A DNA stretch of 5,682 bases from Bryobacterales bacterium. GTDB lineage: Bacteria > Acidobacteriota > Terriglobia > Bryobacterales > Bryobacteraceae. Below, in pieces: positions 1 to 5,554 of the stretch. The notes under the pieces were generated by a model. That model ran no database searches. It was not told the origin of the DNA and saw nothing but the letters and a program-made list of their open reading frames with translations. A program made the translations under genes and the position numbers. Numbering within the stretch: the stretch's first letter is position 1; the number at the start of each line of letters is the position of its first letter. The stretch spans positions 1 through 5,682 of the forward strand of contig SHUN01000237.1 of NCBI GenBank assembly GCA_009697495.1. Reading direction: 5' to 3'.

Positions 1-58
1 CCAGATTCCGGTGCAACTCCTTGCGGCGGGATTCTAGTGAATCGAGTGTTCGTTCCAT
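1..58 (-). CDS. N-terminal fragment of an unidentified protein (runs off the left edge)
   Basis: An ATG at 58-56 on the minus strand opens a frame that stays open to the window edge and reads MERTLDSLESRRKELHRNL. A GGAG lies 4 nt upstream of the ATG, a slightly short but usable Shine-Dalgarno spacing. The residues are charged, with leucines spaced as in a helix or coiled coil, but 19 codons are too few to name a family. The gene is divergent from the DHH phosphoesterase, with about 156 bp between the chosen starts. Another ATG 12 nt further upstream is in a different frame and was not preferred. That this is a gene at all is an inference from the ribosome binding site and plausible composition. 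Confidence 0.45.
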   Translation of the reverse strand, partial: MERTLDSLESRRKELHRNL

Positions 59-214
59 GGCGCTCCATTCTGAATGATTAACCACCTTCAGATTATCGCC
101 CAAAAAAAAGGAAACGCAACTTTCGCCCACAAATTTGACGCACACCCACAAACGATGGCAAAGTTGCAAACACCCGTCCAACTGTGGCACTCTATTAAGT
201 TTTCCCGCACAAAA
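59..214. promoter_or_regulatory. Divergent intergenic region, AT-richer than its surroundings
   Basis: This stretch separates the left-edge minus-strand gene from the DHH gene. It contains A-runs and T-runs unlike the GC-rich coding sequence on either side, which supports a promoter role. TTGACG (135-140), TTGCAA (164-169) and TATTAA (193-198) resemble sigma-70 hexamers, but none forms a pair at good spacing, so no specific promoter is claimed. The DHH reading frame is open through this region from an ATG at 74, but the translated 47 residues look non-conserved. Confidence 0.35.
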
Positions 215-1177
215 ATGCCGCCTAAACGCGTTCGCGTCCTTTATCATGACCATTGCTTCGACGGCTCGGCCTCGGCCGCCTTCTTCAGCCAGTTCTATCA
301 CGACCATTTTGACCCCCTTGCCGGGTTCCAATACACCGGCATGGCGCACACGGCCGACCAGCTCTTTGCGGACAGTCTATTCGACGGCGACGAGAACGCC
401 ATCGTCGATTTCAAGTACTCGCCGCACCCTTCGCTCACCTGGTGGTTCGACCATCATCAGAGTGCGTTTCTGAGCCCCGCCGACGCCGAGCACTTCCGCT
501 CGGAGCGGCACGGCAACTATTTTTTCGATCCCACATTCCGTTCCTGCACGCTCTTCATCGCCACCATCGCAAAAGAGAAATTCGGCTACCAGAACGCCGC
601 GCTCGACGAGCTTGTTCACTGGGCCGACATCATCGACGGCGCGCAGTACAAAAGCGCCGAAGAAGCGGTGGGCCTGGGCGCGGCGGCGATGCAACTGACG
701 TTGGTCATCGAATCGGCCAAGGGCTCCGAAATTGTACAGAAGATCATCGGGCATATGCGGTCGCTGCCGCTTGCCGAAATCATCGCCCTTCCGGAAATCC
801 AGGCCATTTACCGGCCGCTGAATGAGCGGCATCTGGCGTCGATCGACATCATTCGCCAGCGGTCAAGGGCCGACGGAAAAGTGGTGTTCTTCGATCTGAT
901 CGCCGACGGCATGGAGGGGTATAACAAGTTCATTCCGTACTACCTATTCCCCGAAAACGTCTACACCGTTTCGGTCAGCACGTCGTCGTTCCGGACGAAA
1001 GTCAGCGTCGGCTCCAACCCCTGGCAGTCCGAGCGAGTGACGCATAATCTGGCGACGATCTGCGAACGTTATGGCGGGGGCGGGCACTCGAAAGTGGGTG
1101 CGATCAGCTTCCCGGTGGGAGCTGTCGAGGAAGCCCGCGCGGCCGCGAGTGAAATCGTGGCTGAGTTGCACACGTAG
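215..1177 (+). CDS. DHH/DHHA1-family phosphoesterase
   Basis: A 320-residue protein with the architecture of DHH-superfamily phosphoesterases, which use divalent metal (typically manganese) to cleave phosphodiester or phosphoanhydride bonds. Visible motifs: an N-terminal YHDHCFDGSASA (about residues 10-21), which resembles the HxxCxDGxxAA form of motif I; a VDF acidic motif (64-66); the namesake FDHHQSA (78-84); an aspartate-containing ADIIDG (137-142); and a C-terminal GGGGHSKVG (287-295), the DHHA1 substrate-binding signature. No signal peptide is seen, so it is probably cytoplasmic. The ATG at 215 was chosen because it lies just before the first conserved strand (RVRVLYHDHCFDG) and the 47 codons upstream from the ATG at 74 look like intergenic DNA; no clear Shine-Dalgarno precedes either. 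Family members include RecJ-like nucleases, nanoRNases, pAp phosphatases and exopolyphosphatases; the substrate here cannot be assigned. Confidence 0.85.
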   Translation: MPPKRVRVLYHDHCFDGSASAAFFSQFYHDHFDPLAGFQYTGMAHTADQLFADSLFDGDENAIVDFKYSPHPSLTWWFDHHQSAFLSPADAEHFRSERHGNYFFDPTFRSCTLFIATIAKEKFGYQNAALDELVHWADIIDGAQYKSAEEAVGLGAAAMQLTLVIESAKGSEIVQKIIGHMRSLPLAEIIALPEIQAIYRPLNERHLASIDIIRQRSRADGKVVFFDLIADGMEGYNKFIPYYLFPENVYTVSVSTSSFRTKVSVGSNPWQSERVTHNLATICERYGGGGHSKVGAISFPVGAVEEARAAASEIVAELHT

Positions 1178-1342
1178 GGCGTCCCTTTCCAACCGCTCCG
1201 TTGAAGGCGCGATCCAAGTTGTTGATTCCACGACACAAGTCACGCGCGCCTTCATCCTTTTTGGTGGGCCGCAGGCCCATGGGCACTCCCTGACGGTCGC
1301 GGCTCGGTATTGCTCACCGGGCCGTGACCAGCGGCCGAAGCC
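1178..1342. other. Convergent intergenic region with hairpins
   Basis: This gap lies between the 3' ends of the DHH gene (plus strand) and the LTND-domain gene (minus strand). No credible reading frame is seen in it. It contains a short GGGCC-GCA-GGCCC hairpin (around 1265-1279) and a larger hairpin inside the dispersed repeat annotated separately. Neither hairpin is followed by a T-run on either strand, so classical intrinsic terminators are not supported, although the position between convergent genes suits a transcription-boundary role. Confidence 0.5.
1283..1329 (+). repeat. Dispersed intergenic repeat, copy 1, with a 14-bp hairpin
   Basis: The sequence from 1283 shares GCAC, CTGACG and the core CGCGGCTC(G/A)GTA with copies at 2829 and 5637, all on the same strand. 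This copy folds best: bases 1295-1308 (GGTCGCGGCTCGGT) pair with 1316-1329 (ACCGGGCCGTGACC) over 14 continuous positions including two G-T wobbles, leaving a 7-nt loop (ATTGCTC). It resembles REP-like palindromic elements in being intergenic, GC-rich and hairpin-forming. The similarity and the fold are read directly; the REP-like label is an inference. Confidence 0.6.
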
Positions 1343-1756
1343 TCAGCGCATCGACACTTTGTACCACCGGTCCGGCTGCGCCTTGCCTCGACGCGCGCCG
1401 GGAGAGGGAGGCAGCAGAATCATTTCGCCCTCTTCGGCGTCCACCGCGCCGGCCGGCGAAATTGGACTCACCCTCAGCCGCTGCTTGCGCAGCAGCAGGT
1501 GTTCCTGTTTCTCGACCACGGCGCGCAAGACGTTTTCCGTTAACCCATGGCGCGCCAGGAGCGCCAGCGCCTCGGCACTCGTGTCAAACTGCGTGCGCTT
1601 ATAACGAACCAGATCCACCAGCAGTCCGTCCCCTAGCCCGGCGCGAGCCAGGACCACCAGGCCGTCGTTTGTTAATACATGGCGCGGCAGCGCCGTTGTT
1701 TCCGGTTCCGCGCCCAGGCAGACCGCGGCAAAAGCAACACTCAAGAGGATCCGCAT
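1343..1756 (-). CDS. Small exported protein with an LTND-type tandem helical domain
   Basis: A 137-residue protein of unknown function. Residues 1-16 form a Sec-type signal peptide (MRILLSVAFAAVCLGA, probable cleavage before EPET). The cysteine at 13 does not sit in a good lipobox, so a lipoprotein is not favoured. Residues 28-81 contain LTNDGLVVLARAGLGDGLLVDLV, then FDTS, then AEALALLARHGLTENVLRAVV. This is the LTND...AGLs...FDTs...L..aGvs..v arrangement recurrent in exported acidobacterial proteins. The two halves look like copies of one helix-turn-helix unit. The tail (82-137) is basic, then Pro/Gly/Arg-rich, without a recognised domain. It is divergently transcribed from the Ig-like protein 66 bp away. 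Recognition of the domain is from memory of the family; its molecular role is not known to me. Confidence 0.75.
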   Translation of the reverse strand: MRILLSVAFAAVCLGAEPETTALPRHVLTNDGLVVLARAGLGDGLLVDLVRYKRTQFDTSAEALALLARHGLTENVLRAVVEKQEHLLLRKQRLRVSPISPAGAVDAEEGEMILLPPSPGARRGKAQPDRWYKVSMR

Positions 1757-1822
1757 AAGAGTCTCATCGGACGGCGTTTCATTTGCTTTAATGAACCGTT
1801 GAAAGAAGCCGATAAGTTTTCT
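1757..1822. promoter_or_regulatory. Short divergent promoter region between the two exported-protein genes
   Basis: Only 66 bp separate the ATG of the LTND-domain gene (minus) from the ATG of the Ig-like gene (plus), so both promoters should lie here or extend into the coding starts. On the plus strand TTTAAT at 1787-1792 matches the sigma-70 -10 hexamer at five of six positions and would leave a 5' leader of roughly 24 nt, but no good -35 hexamer sits at the right distance. A purine-rich GAAAGAAG at 1801-1808 is a weak, distant ribosome-binding candidate. The region is AT-richer than its flanks. Confidence 0.35.
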
Positions 1823-2794
1823 ATGTTGCTGCTAGTCGCACTAGTACTCGCGCTGCCCGACGCACTCCTGAACCGCTCTTACACGCCGGAGCCCGTCTGG
1901 GTGCGTGTGTGGACACGATGTGCGATGCCGATTCCGGTCACGCGTATTGTGTCTGGCGATTTACCGGCCGGCATGCAGGTTTCCGGCCAAGGCGATTTGC
2001 AGGGCATCCCCACTGAGCCGGGGCACTACACATTCACCGTGGAAGTCTCCGATGGCTGCTCGCGGCACCTGGAGCAGCGGCAAATTCGAGTTCTGCCCGC
2101 GCCCATCCTGACCGCCGAAGCCCAGCAACTTGCATTTCACTGCCCGCAAGGCTCGCCCGCCTTTTCCGGCGGCATCGTCCGCGTCTCTGGTTCCGCCCCC
2201 GGCCGTCCTTACAGTGTCGACATCCTCGACGGCCAATGGCTGGAAGCGGCCATGCGCGACGGCGTCCTGCCCGCCGAAGGGGCAGCGCTGGAGGCCGATA
2301 CGATTCGCATCTCCATCAACCCTTCCAAGCTCGCCCCAGGCGACTACGCCGCCCGTCTGCGCCTGTCTATGTGGCAGGGTGCCAACGCCCCGGAACTGCT
2401 TTTCCGCTTGCGTGTCGATTCCCCCCAAACGCTCCTGACTCCCCTCATCATCCCGCAAACGGCGCCCATTCAGATCATCTACCAAATCGTTGAAGCGCCC
2501 AGCGCGGAGCTAATTCAGCCGCTTCCCGCGCCGCGGCTGGATGGCCCTCACTTCCCCGTCTACCGTCCTAAATCCGATACAGGTCCGGGCTATTACAAAC
2601 CCGGCTCCCGCCCGCTAAACCGGTCCCGCGTACTACCCTTTCCAAAAGTTACGATCACGCCTAAACCGCTCGCCAAGCCAGGCGAAAAAGACGGCAGGAA
2701 ACCGGAAACGATGCCGGCGCGCACCAAGCCCTCAGCGATGCCTCCGTCCCCGGCGGCGTCGGCGAAAAACGATAAGCCCAAGACGGCGCATTAG
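1823..2794 (+). CDS. Exported protein with putative-Ig and BACON-like segments and a Pro/Lys-rich tail
   Basis: A 323-residue protein of unknown function. The ATG at 1823 was chosen because it starts directly with a hydrophobic signal segment (MLLLVALVLALPDALL); the frame is open further upstream from 1679, but that part overlaps the divergent gene and is not signal-like. Residues about 45-92 carry DLPAGMQVSGQGDLQGIPTEPGHYTFTVEVSD, cut here by its key parts LPAG, GDLQGIP, PGHYTFTVEVSD, the hallmark of He_PIG putative-Ig domains. Residues about 95-198 form a second beta-rich unit with ISINPSKLAPGDYAARLRL, resembling BACON-type domains. Residues 200-323 are proline-rich and then lysine-rich, probably disordered. 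Three cysteines (33, 79, 107) fall in the folded part. It is likely periplasmic or surface-exposed, possibly an adhesive or binding protein; the function is not assignable. Confidence 0.75.
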   Translation: MLLLVALVLALPDALLNRSYTPEPVWVRVWTRCAMPIPVTRIVSGDLPAGMQVSGQGDLQGIPTEPGHYTFTVEVSDGCSRHLEQRQIRVLPAPILTAEAQQLAFHCPQGSPAFSGGIVRVSGSAPGRPYSVDILDGQWLEAAMRDGVLPAEGAALEADTIRISINPSKLAPGDYAARLRLSMWQGANAPELLFRLRVDSPQTLLTPLIIPQTAPIQIIYQIVEAPSAELIQPLPAPRLDGPHFPVYRPKSDTGPGYYKPGSRPLNRSRVLPFPKVTITPKPLAKPGEKDGRKPETMPARTKPSAMPPSPAASAKNDKPKTAH

Positions 2795-2882
2795 GGGCTC
2801 GTCACGAAAAAACGTTACCGGCCTGCGGGCACCGCTTGCTGACGCGCGCGGCTCAGTAACGGCGCGGCTCAGTAACGGCGGA
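2795..2882. other. Convergent intergenic region filled largely by repeat DNA
   Basis: This 88-bp gap lies between the 3' end of the Ig-like gene (plus) and that of ribE (minus). No gene is seen. From about 2829 it consists of the dispersed repeat and its tandem duplication. A CGTTAC at 2813-2818 can pair with either of two downstream GTAACG hexamers (2856-2861, 2872-2877), giving alternative folds. No T-run follows these hairpins. Confidence 0.5.
2829..2880 (+). repeat. Dispersed intergenic repeat, copy 2, with a 16-bp tandem duplication
   Basis: Bases 2829-2859 match copy 3 (5637-5668) closely: GCACC, GCT, ACGC and then CGCGGCTCAGTAA. A hairpin is formed by 2832-2842 (CCGCTTGCTGA) and 2853-2862 (TCAGTAACGG), 10 pairs with one bulged C and one G-T wobble, around a 10-nt loop. 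GCGCGGCTCAGTAACG at 2846-2861 is repeated exactly at 2862-2877, so the right arm of the hairpin is duplicated. The repeat ends 2 nt before the ribE stop codon. Confidence 0.65.
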
Positions 2883-3488
2883 CTAAGCCCCCGATTCGCG
2901 CCACGACATCAGTTGTTCCACATACTTCGCCAACACATCGGTCTCCAGATTCACGCGGCCCCCCGGCTGATAGGCGCCCAACGTCGTGTTCTCAAACGTG
3001 TGCGGGATAATCGTCACGCCTAAAACGCGATTCTCAATCGACGCCACAGTAAGACTGATCCCATCAATCGCCACCGACCCCTTCGACACCAAATACCGGT
3101 CGAGCGCCTCCGGCACGCCGACGCGCAGCCACCAGTTGTCGTTGCCAATGGATGCCAGCCCTAGAAACTCGCCCGTCCCGTCCACATGCCCTTGCACGAT
3201 GTGCCCGCCCAAGCGGCCCGCCGGCGACATCGGCCGCTCCAGATTCACCCGCCGTCCCGTGCCCAGATTTCCAATGTTCGTCCGCGCCATCGTCTCCGGC
3301 GCCACGTCCGCCGCAAAGCTCCCTGGGAGCAGATCCACCGCCGTCAGGCACACGCCGTTCACCGCGATGCTCGCGCCAATAAATGCGTCAGCCAGGACCG
3401 TCGAACAGCGTATCCGCAGCCGTGCGCCGTCCCCGCGCCGCTCCATCGATTCAACCGTGCCCAACTCCTCCACAATTCCGGTAAACAT
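2883..3488 (-). CDS. ribE: Riboflavin synthase, alpha chain
   Basis: A 201-residue cytoplasmic enzyme that converts two molecules of 6,7-dimethyl-8-ribityllumazine into riboflavin and a pyrimidinedione, the last step of riboflavin synthesis. The family acts as a trimer. It starts with the invariant MFTGIVEE and has two lumazine-binding barrels (about 1-95 and 96-195). Conserved elements seen: Phe2, IAVNGVCLT with Cys47, GGHIVQGH with His96 and His101, and in the second barrel VAIDGISLT with Ser145 and Thr147. The length is usual for the family. The ATG at 3488 is favoured over the longer frame because it begins at MFTGIVEE; it shares its A with the ribD stop (TGATG). The gene symbol follows the riboflavin synthase convention; some systems call it ribC. 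Confidence 0.95.
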   Translation of the reverse strand: MFTGIVEELGTVESMERRGDGARLRIRCSTVLADAFIGASIAVNGVCLTAVDLLPGSFAADVAPETMARTNIGNLGTGRRVNLERPMSPAGRLGGHIVQGHVDGTGEFLGLASIGNDNWWLRVGVPEALDRYLVSKGSVAIDGISLTVASIENRVLGVTIIPHTFENTTLGAYQPGGRVNLETDVLAKYVEQLMSWRESGA

Positions 3489-4597
3489 CAGCCTCTCGCT
3501 CCTCGCGCCACCCACGCTTCCACGGCAAATTCATCCCGGCTCATCGGGTGCAAACGCACATCCCGAAAAAGCATTGCATCCGCGCGACGGCGCCGCCCTC
3601 GCCCTCCAGCCACCGGCAGCGACTGCAACCCGCCAAAAATCTTCGGTGCGTAATAGAAGAAAATCTTATCCACAATCCCGGCGTCCAGCGCCGCGCCGTT
3701 CACCTTGCTGCCCGCTTCGATCAGCAGCGATTGATACTGCCGCCCGGCAAGAAATTCCACCAGCGCCCGGAGATTCGTCCGCCCACCGGTGCCGTCCAGA
3801 ATCACCACTTCCACGCCCGCTTTTTCCAGGATCCGCCGCCGCTCGGCGCTCGCCGCCGACGTTGCCGCCACCAACAGATCCTTCGCCCCGCTGCGAACCA
3901 TCAGCGAATCCGGCCGAAGCCGCAGTTGGGAGTCCGCCACAATCCGCAGAAGCGGCCGGCTGCGCGGCAGTCCCGTACGGTCGGTCAATGCGCAGTCGTC
4001 GGACTCGACAGTGCCGATGCCTGTCAATATCGCGTCCGTCAAGTGCCGCAGCAGCTGCACGTGTCCCCGCGCCTGTTCGGAGGTAATCCAGCCCTCGTTG
4101 TCATCGGGCGCGGCAATCTTGCCATCCAGCGTCAACGCGCTTTTCAGCGTCACCAGCGGCCGCCGCTCCCGCATGTAGAAGCAGAACGGCTCATTCAACG
4201 CCTCCGCTTCCGCCGTATGTCGCGCGTCGACGTGCACTGCGATCCCCGAAGCCCGCAGCCGCGCGAAGCCCTGACCGGCGGTGAGCGGGTTCGGATCCTC
4301 CATGGCGGCCACCACCGCGCTCACGCCCGCATCAATCAGCGCGCCAGCGCACGGGGGCGTGCGTCCCTGGTGCGCGCACGGCTCCAGCGTTACATAAACG
4401 GTGGCGCCGCGAGCCCGCGCCCCAGCCTCAGCCAGCGCAACCACTTCAGCGTGATCGCGATTAGCGTAAACGTGAAATCCACGGCCCACGACCTCGCCGT
4501 GATTGACGATCACCACGCCCACCGCTGGATTCGGGCTCGTCTGCCCCAGGCCTTTCTTTGCCTCGGTCAGCGCCTCGGCCATATAGTCCATTGTCAT
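3488..4597 (-). CDS. ribD: Bifunctional diaminohydroxyphosphoribosylaminopyrimidine deaminase / 5-amino-6-(5-phosphoribosylamino)uracil reductase
   Basis: A 369-residue cytoplasmic enzyme that catalyses two successive riboflavin-pathway steps: zinc-dependent deamination of the pyrimidine ring and NADPH-dependent reduction of the ribosyl side chain. The N-terminal deaminase (about 1-145) shows TSPNPAVG (20-27), the HAE active site (49-51) and the zinc ligands in PCAHQGRTPPC (Cys74, Cys83). The C-terminal reductase (about 146-365) shows PLVTLKSALTLDGKIA, WITSEQAR, DAILTGIGTV and LLIEAGSKVNG. In the usual DDPxLTxR motif the proline is Cys202 (DDCALTDR). The ATG at 4597 lies 9 nt after the ftsY stop, with only a weak GAGC upstream. 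The 3' end overlaps ribE by one base. No FMN riboswitch is visible ahead of it. Confidence 0.95.
   Translation of the reverse strand: MTMDYMAEALTEAKKGLGQTSPNPAVGVVIVNHGEVVGRGFHVYANRDHAEVVALAEAGARARGATVYVTLEPCAHQGRTPPCAGALIDAGVSAVVAAMEDPNPLTAGQGFARLRASGIAVHVDARHTAEAEALNEPFCFYMRERRPLVTLKSALTLDGKIAAPDDNEGWITSEQARGHVQLLRHLTDAILTGIGTVESDDCALTDRTGLPRSRPLLRIVADSQLRLRPDSLMVRSGAKDLLVAATSAASAERRRILEKAGVEVVILDGTGGRTNLRALVEFLAGRQYQSLLIEAGSKVNGAALDAGIVDKIFFYYAPKIFGGLQSLPVAGGRGRRRRADAMLFRDVRLHPMSRDEFAVEAWVARGARG
3492..3503 (-). promoter_or_regulatory. Ribosome binding site of ribE inside the ribD 3' end
   Basis: Read on the minus strand, AGGAG (3503-3499) and AGAGG (3496-3492) both precede the ribE ATG at 3488, the second by only 3 nt. 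Together with the TGATG stop-start overlap they favour translational coupling of ribE to ribD and support the start at MFTGIVEE. Confidence 0.55.
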
Positions 4598-4606
4598 AAA
4601 TCGAGC

Positions 4607-5554
4607 TCAGTCAAACAGCGAAGCGATGTACTGTTCCGGGTCGAACGGCAGCAGATCGGACACCTTCTCGCCCACACCCACATACCGGATCGGCAGATTC
4701 AATTCGCGCGCAATCGCAATGGCGATGCCGCCCTTCGCCGTGCCGTCCAGCTTGGTTAGCACGATGCCCGTCACGCCTCCGGCCGCAGTGAATTTGCGGG
4801 CCTGTTCCAGGCCGTTCTGGCCCGTCGTCGCGTCCAGAACCAAATAGACTTCGTGCGGGGCGTCCGGAATCACGCGGCCGGCCGTTCGGCGCATCTTGTC
4901 CAGTTCGAGCATCAGATTTTCTTTGTTGTGCAAGCGGCCGGCGGTGTCGACGATTACGACATCGGCCTTGCGAGCCCGTGCCGCCTGCAGCGCGTCGAAG
5001 ATGACGGCGCTAGGGTCGGCGCCCTGGTGCTGCCGGATGATATCGGTGTCGGCCCGTTCGGCCCACACCGCCAGTTGCTCAATCGCCGCCGCGCGGAAGG
5101 TATCGGCCGCGGCCATGATCACGGTCCGCCCCTCTTCCTGCAGGCGGCGAGCCAATTTGCCCGTCGTTGTCGTCTTCCCCGCCCCGTTCACGCCCACCAT
5201 CATGATCACCAGCGGCGGTTCGGTGACGCGCGCGTCCGGCCGTTCGGAGGCTTGCAGCACTTCCAGCAGATGCTGGCGGATAAGCGCTCGCAATTCACCG
5301 GCATCGGCCACCAGGTTGCGGTCCACGCGTTGCCGGATGGTTTCCAGCACATCGGTCGCGGTCCGGACGCCGACATCGGCGGTAATGAGAGCATATTCCA
5401 GCTCATCGAGCAGATCGGCGTCGATCTTTTTTTTGCCGTGAACGGCGTCGTCAATCCGGTTTACCAGGCCGGCGCGGGTTTTTTCAATACCCTGTTTCAG
5501 CCGGTCCAACAGGCTGCCGCCACCCTCACCTGAGCCAAATAGGGAAGAAATCAT
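4607..5554 (-). CDS. ftsY: Signal recognition particle receptor FtsY
   Basis: A 315-residue SRP-type GTPase. FtsY docks ribosome-nascent chain-SRP complexes at the inner membrane by forming a GTP-dependent complex with Ffh. The N domain (about 14-110) starts with [17 protein letters not shown] and includes [13 protein letters not shown]. The G domain has the P-loop GVNGAGKT (121-128), DTFRAAA (151-157), DTAGR (203-207), and TKLDG (267-271) followed by TAKGG, and ends with [18 protein letters not shown]. The acidic A domain seen in E. coli is absent, replaced by a short Gly/Ser-rich lead-in. The ATG at 5554 was chosen because MISSLFG is typical of the family; the frame extends 22 basic residues further to 5620, and neither start has a clear Shine-Dalgarno. 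It is the first gene of a probable ftsY-ribD-ribE operon. Confidence 0.93.
   Translation of the reverse strand: MISSLFGSGEGGGSLLDRLKQGIEKTRAGLVNRIDDAVHGKKKIDADLLDELEYALITADVGVRTATDVLETIRQRVDRNLVADAGELRALIRQHLLEVLQASERPDARVTEPPLVIMMVGVNGAGKTTTTGKLARRLQEEGRTVIMAAADTFRAAAIEQLAVWAERADTDIIRQHQGADPSAVIFDALQAARARKADVVIVDTAGRLHNKENLMLELDKMRRTAGRVIPDAPHEVYLVLDATTGQNGLEQARKFTAAGGVTGIVLTKLDGTAKGGIAIAIARELNLPIRYVGVGEKVSDLLPFDPEQYIASLFD

Noticed and set aside
74..214. N-terminal extension of the DHH protein from the ATG at 74
   Set aside because: The 47 extra residues precede the conserved first strand, lie in AT-richer intergenic-looking DNA, and have no ribosome binding site.
1071..1604. A 177-residue plus-strand open frame across the DHH 3' end and the LTND gene
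   Set aside because: It overlaps the DHHA1 motif of the DHH gene in another frame and the LTND gene antisense, and has no domain or signal features.
1799..1827. TTGAAA with TATGTT at 17-bp spacing, a near-consensus sigma-70 promoter on the plus strand
   Set aside because: The -10 would overlap the chosen start codon at 1823 and would force a later start that removes the signal peptide, so it is more likely a chance match.
2986..4086. A 366-residue plus-strand open frame opposite ribE and ribD
   Set aside because: Pro/Arg/Ser-rich low-complexity translation antisense to two conserved enzymes; no family features.
4598..4606. A possible separate promoter or riboswitch ahead of ribD
   Set aside because: Only 9 nt separate it from ftsY, leaving no room for an FMN riboswitch, and no promoter-like hexamers stand out.
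3548..4759. A 403-residue plus-strand open frame opposite ribD and the ribD-ftsY junction
   Set aside because: It is antisense to a clearly conserved RibD, is rich in Arg, Pro, His and Gln as expected of high-GC antisense frames, and shows no recognisable domain.
5427..5446. T8 run next to a GCCG/CGGC hairpin, resembling an intrinsic terminator
   Set aside because: On the plus strand the T-run comes before the hairpin and on the minus strand the run is A, so the order is wrong; it also lies within the conserved ftsY coding region.
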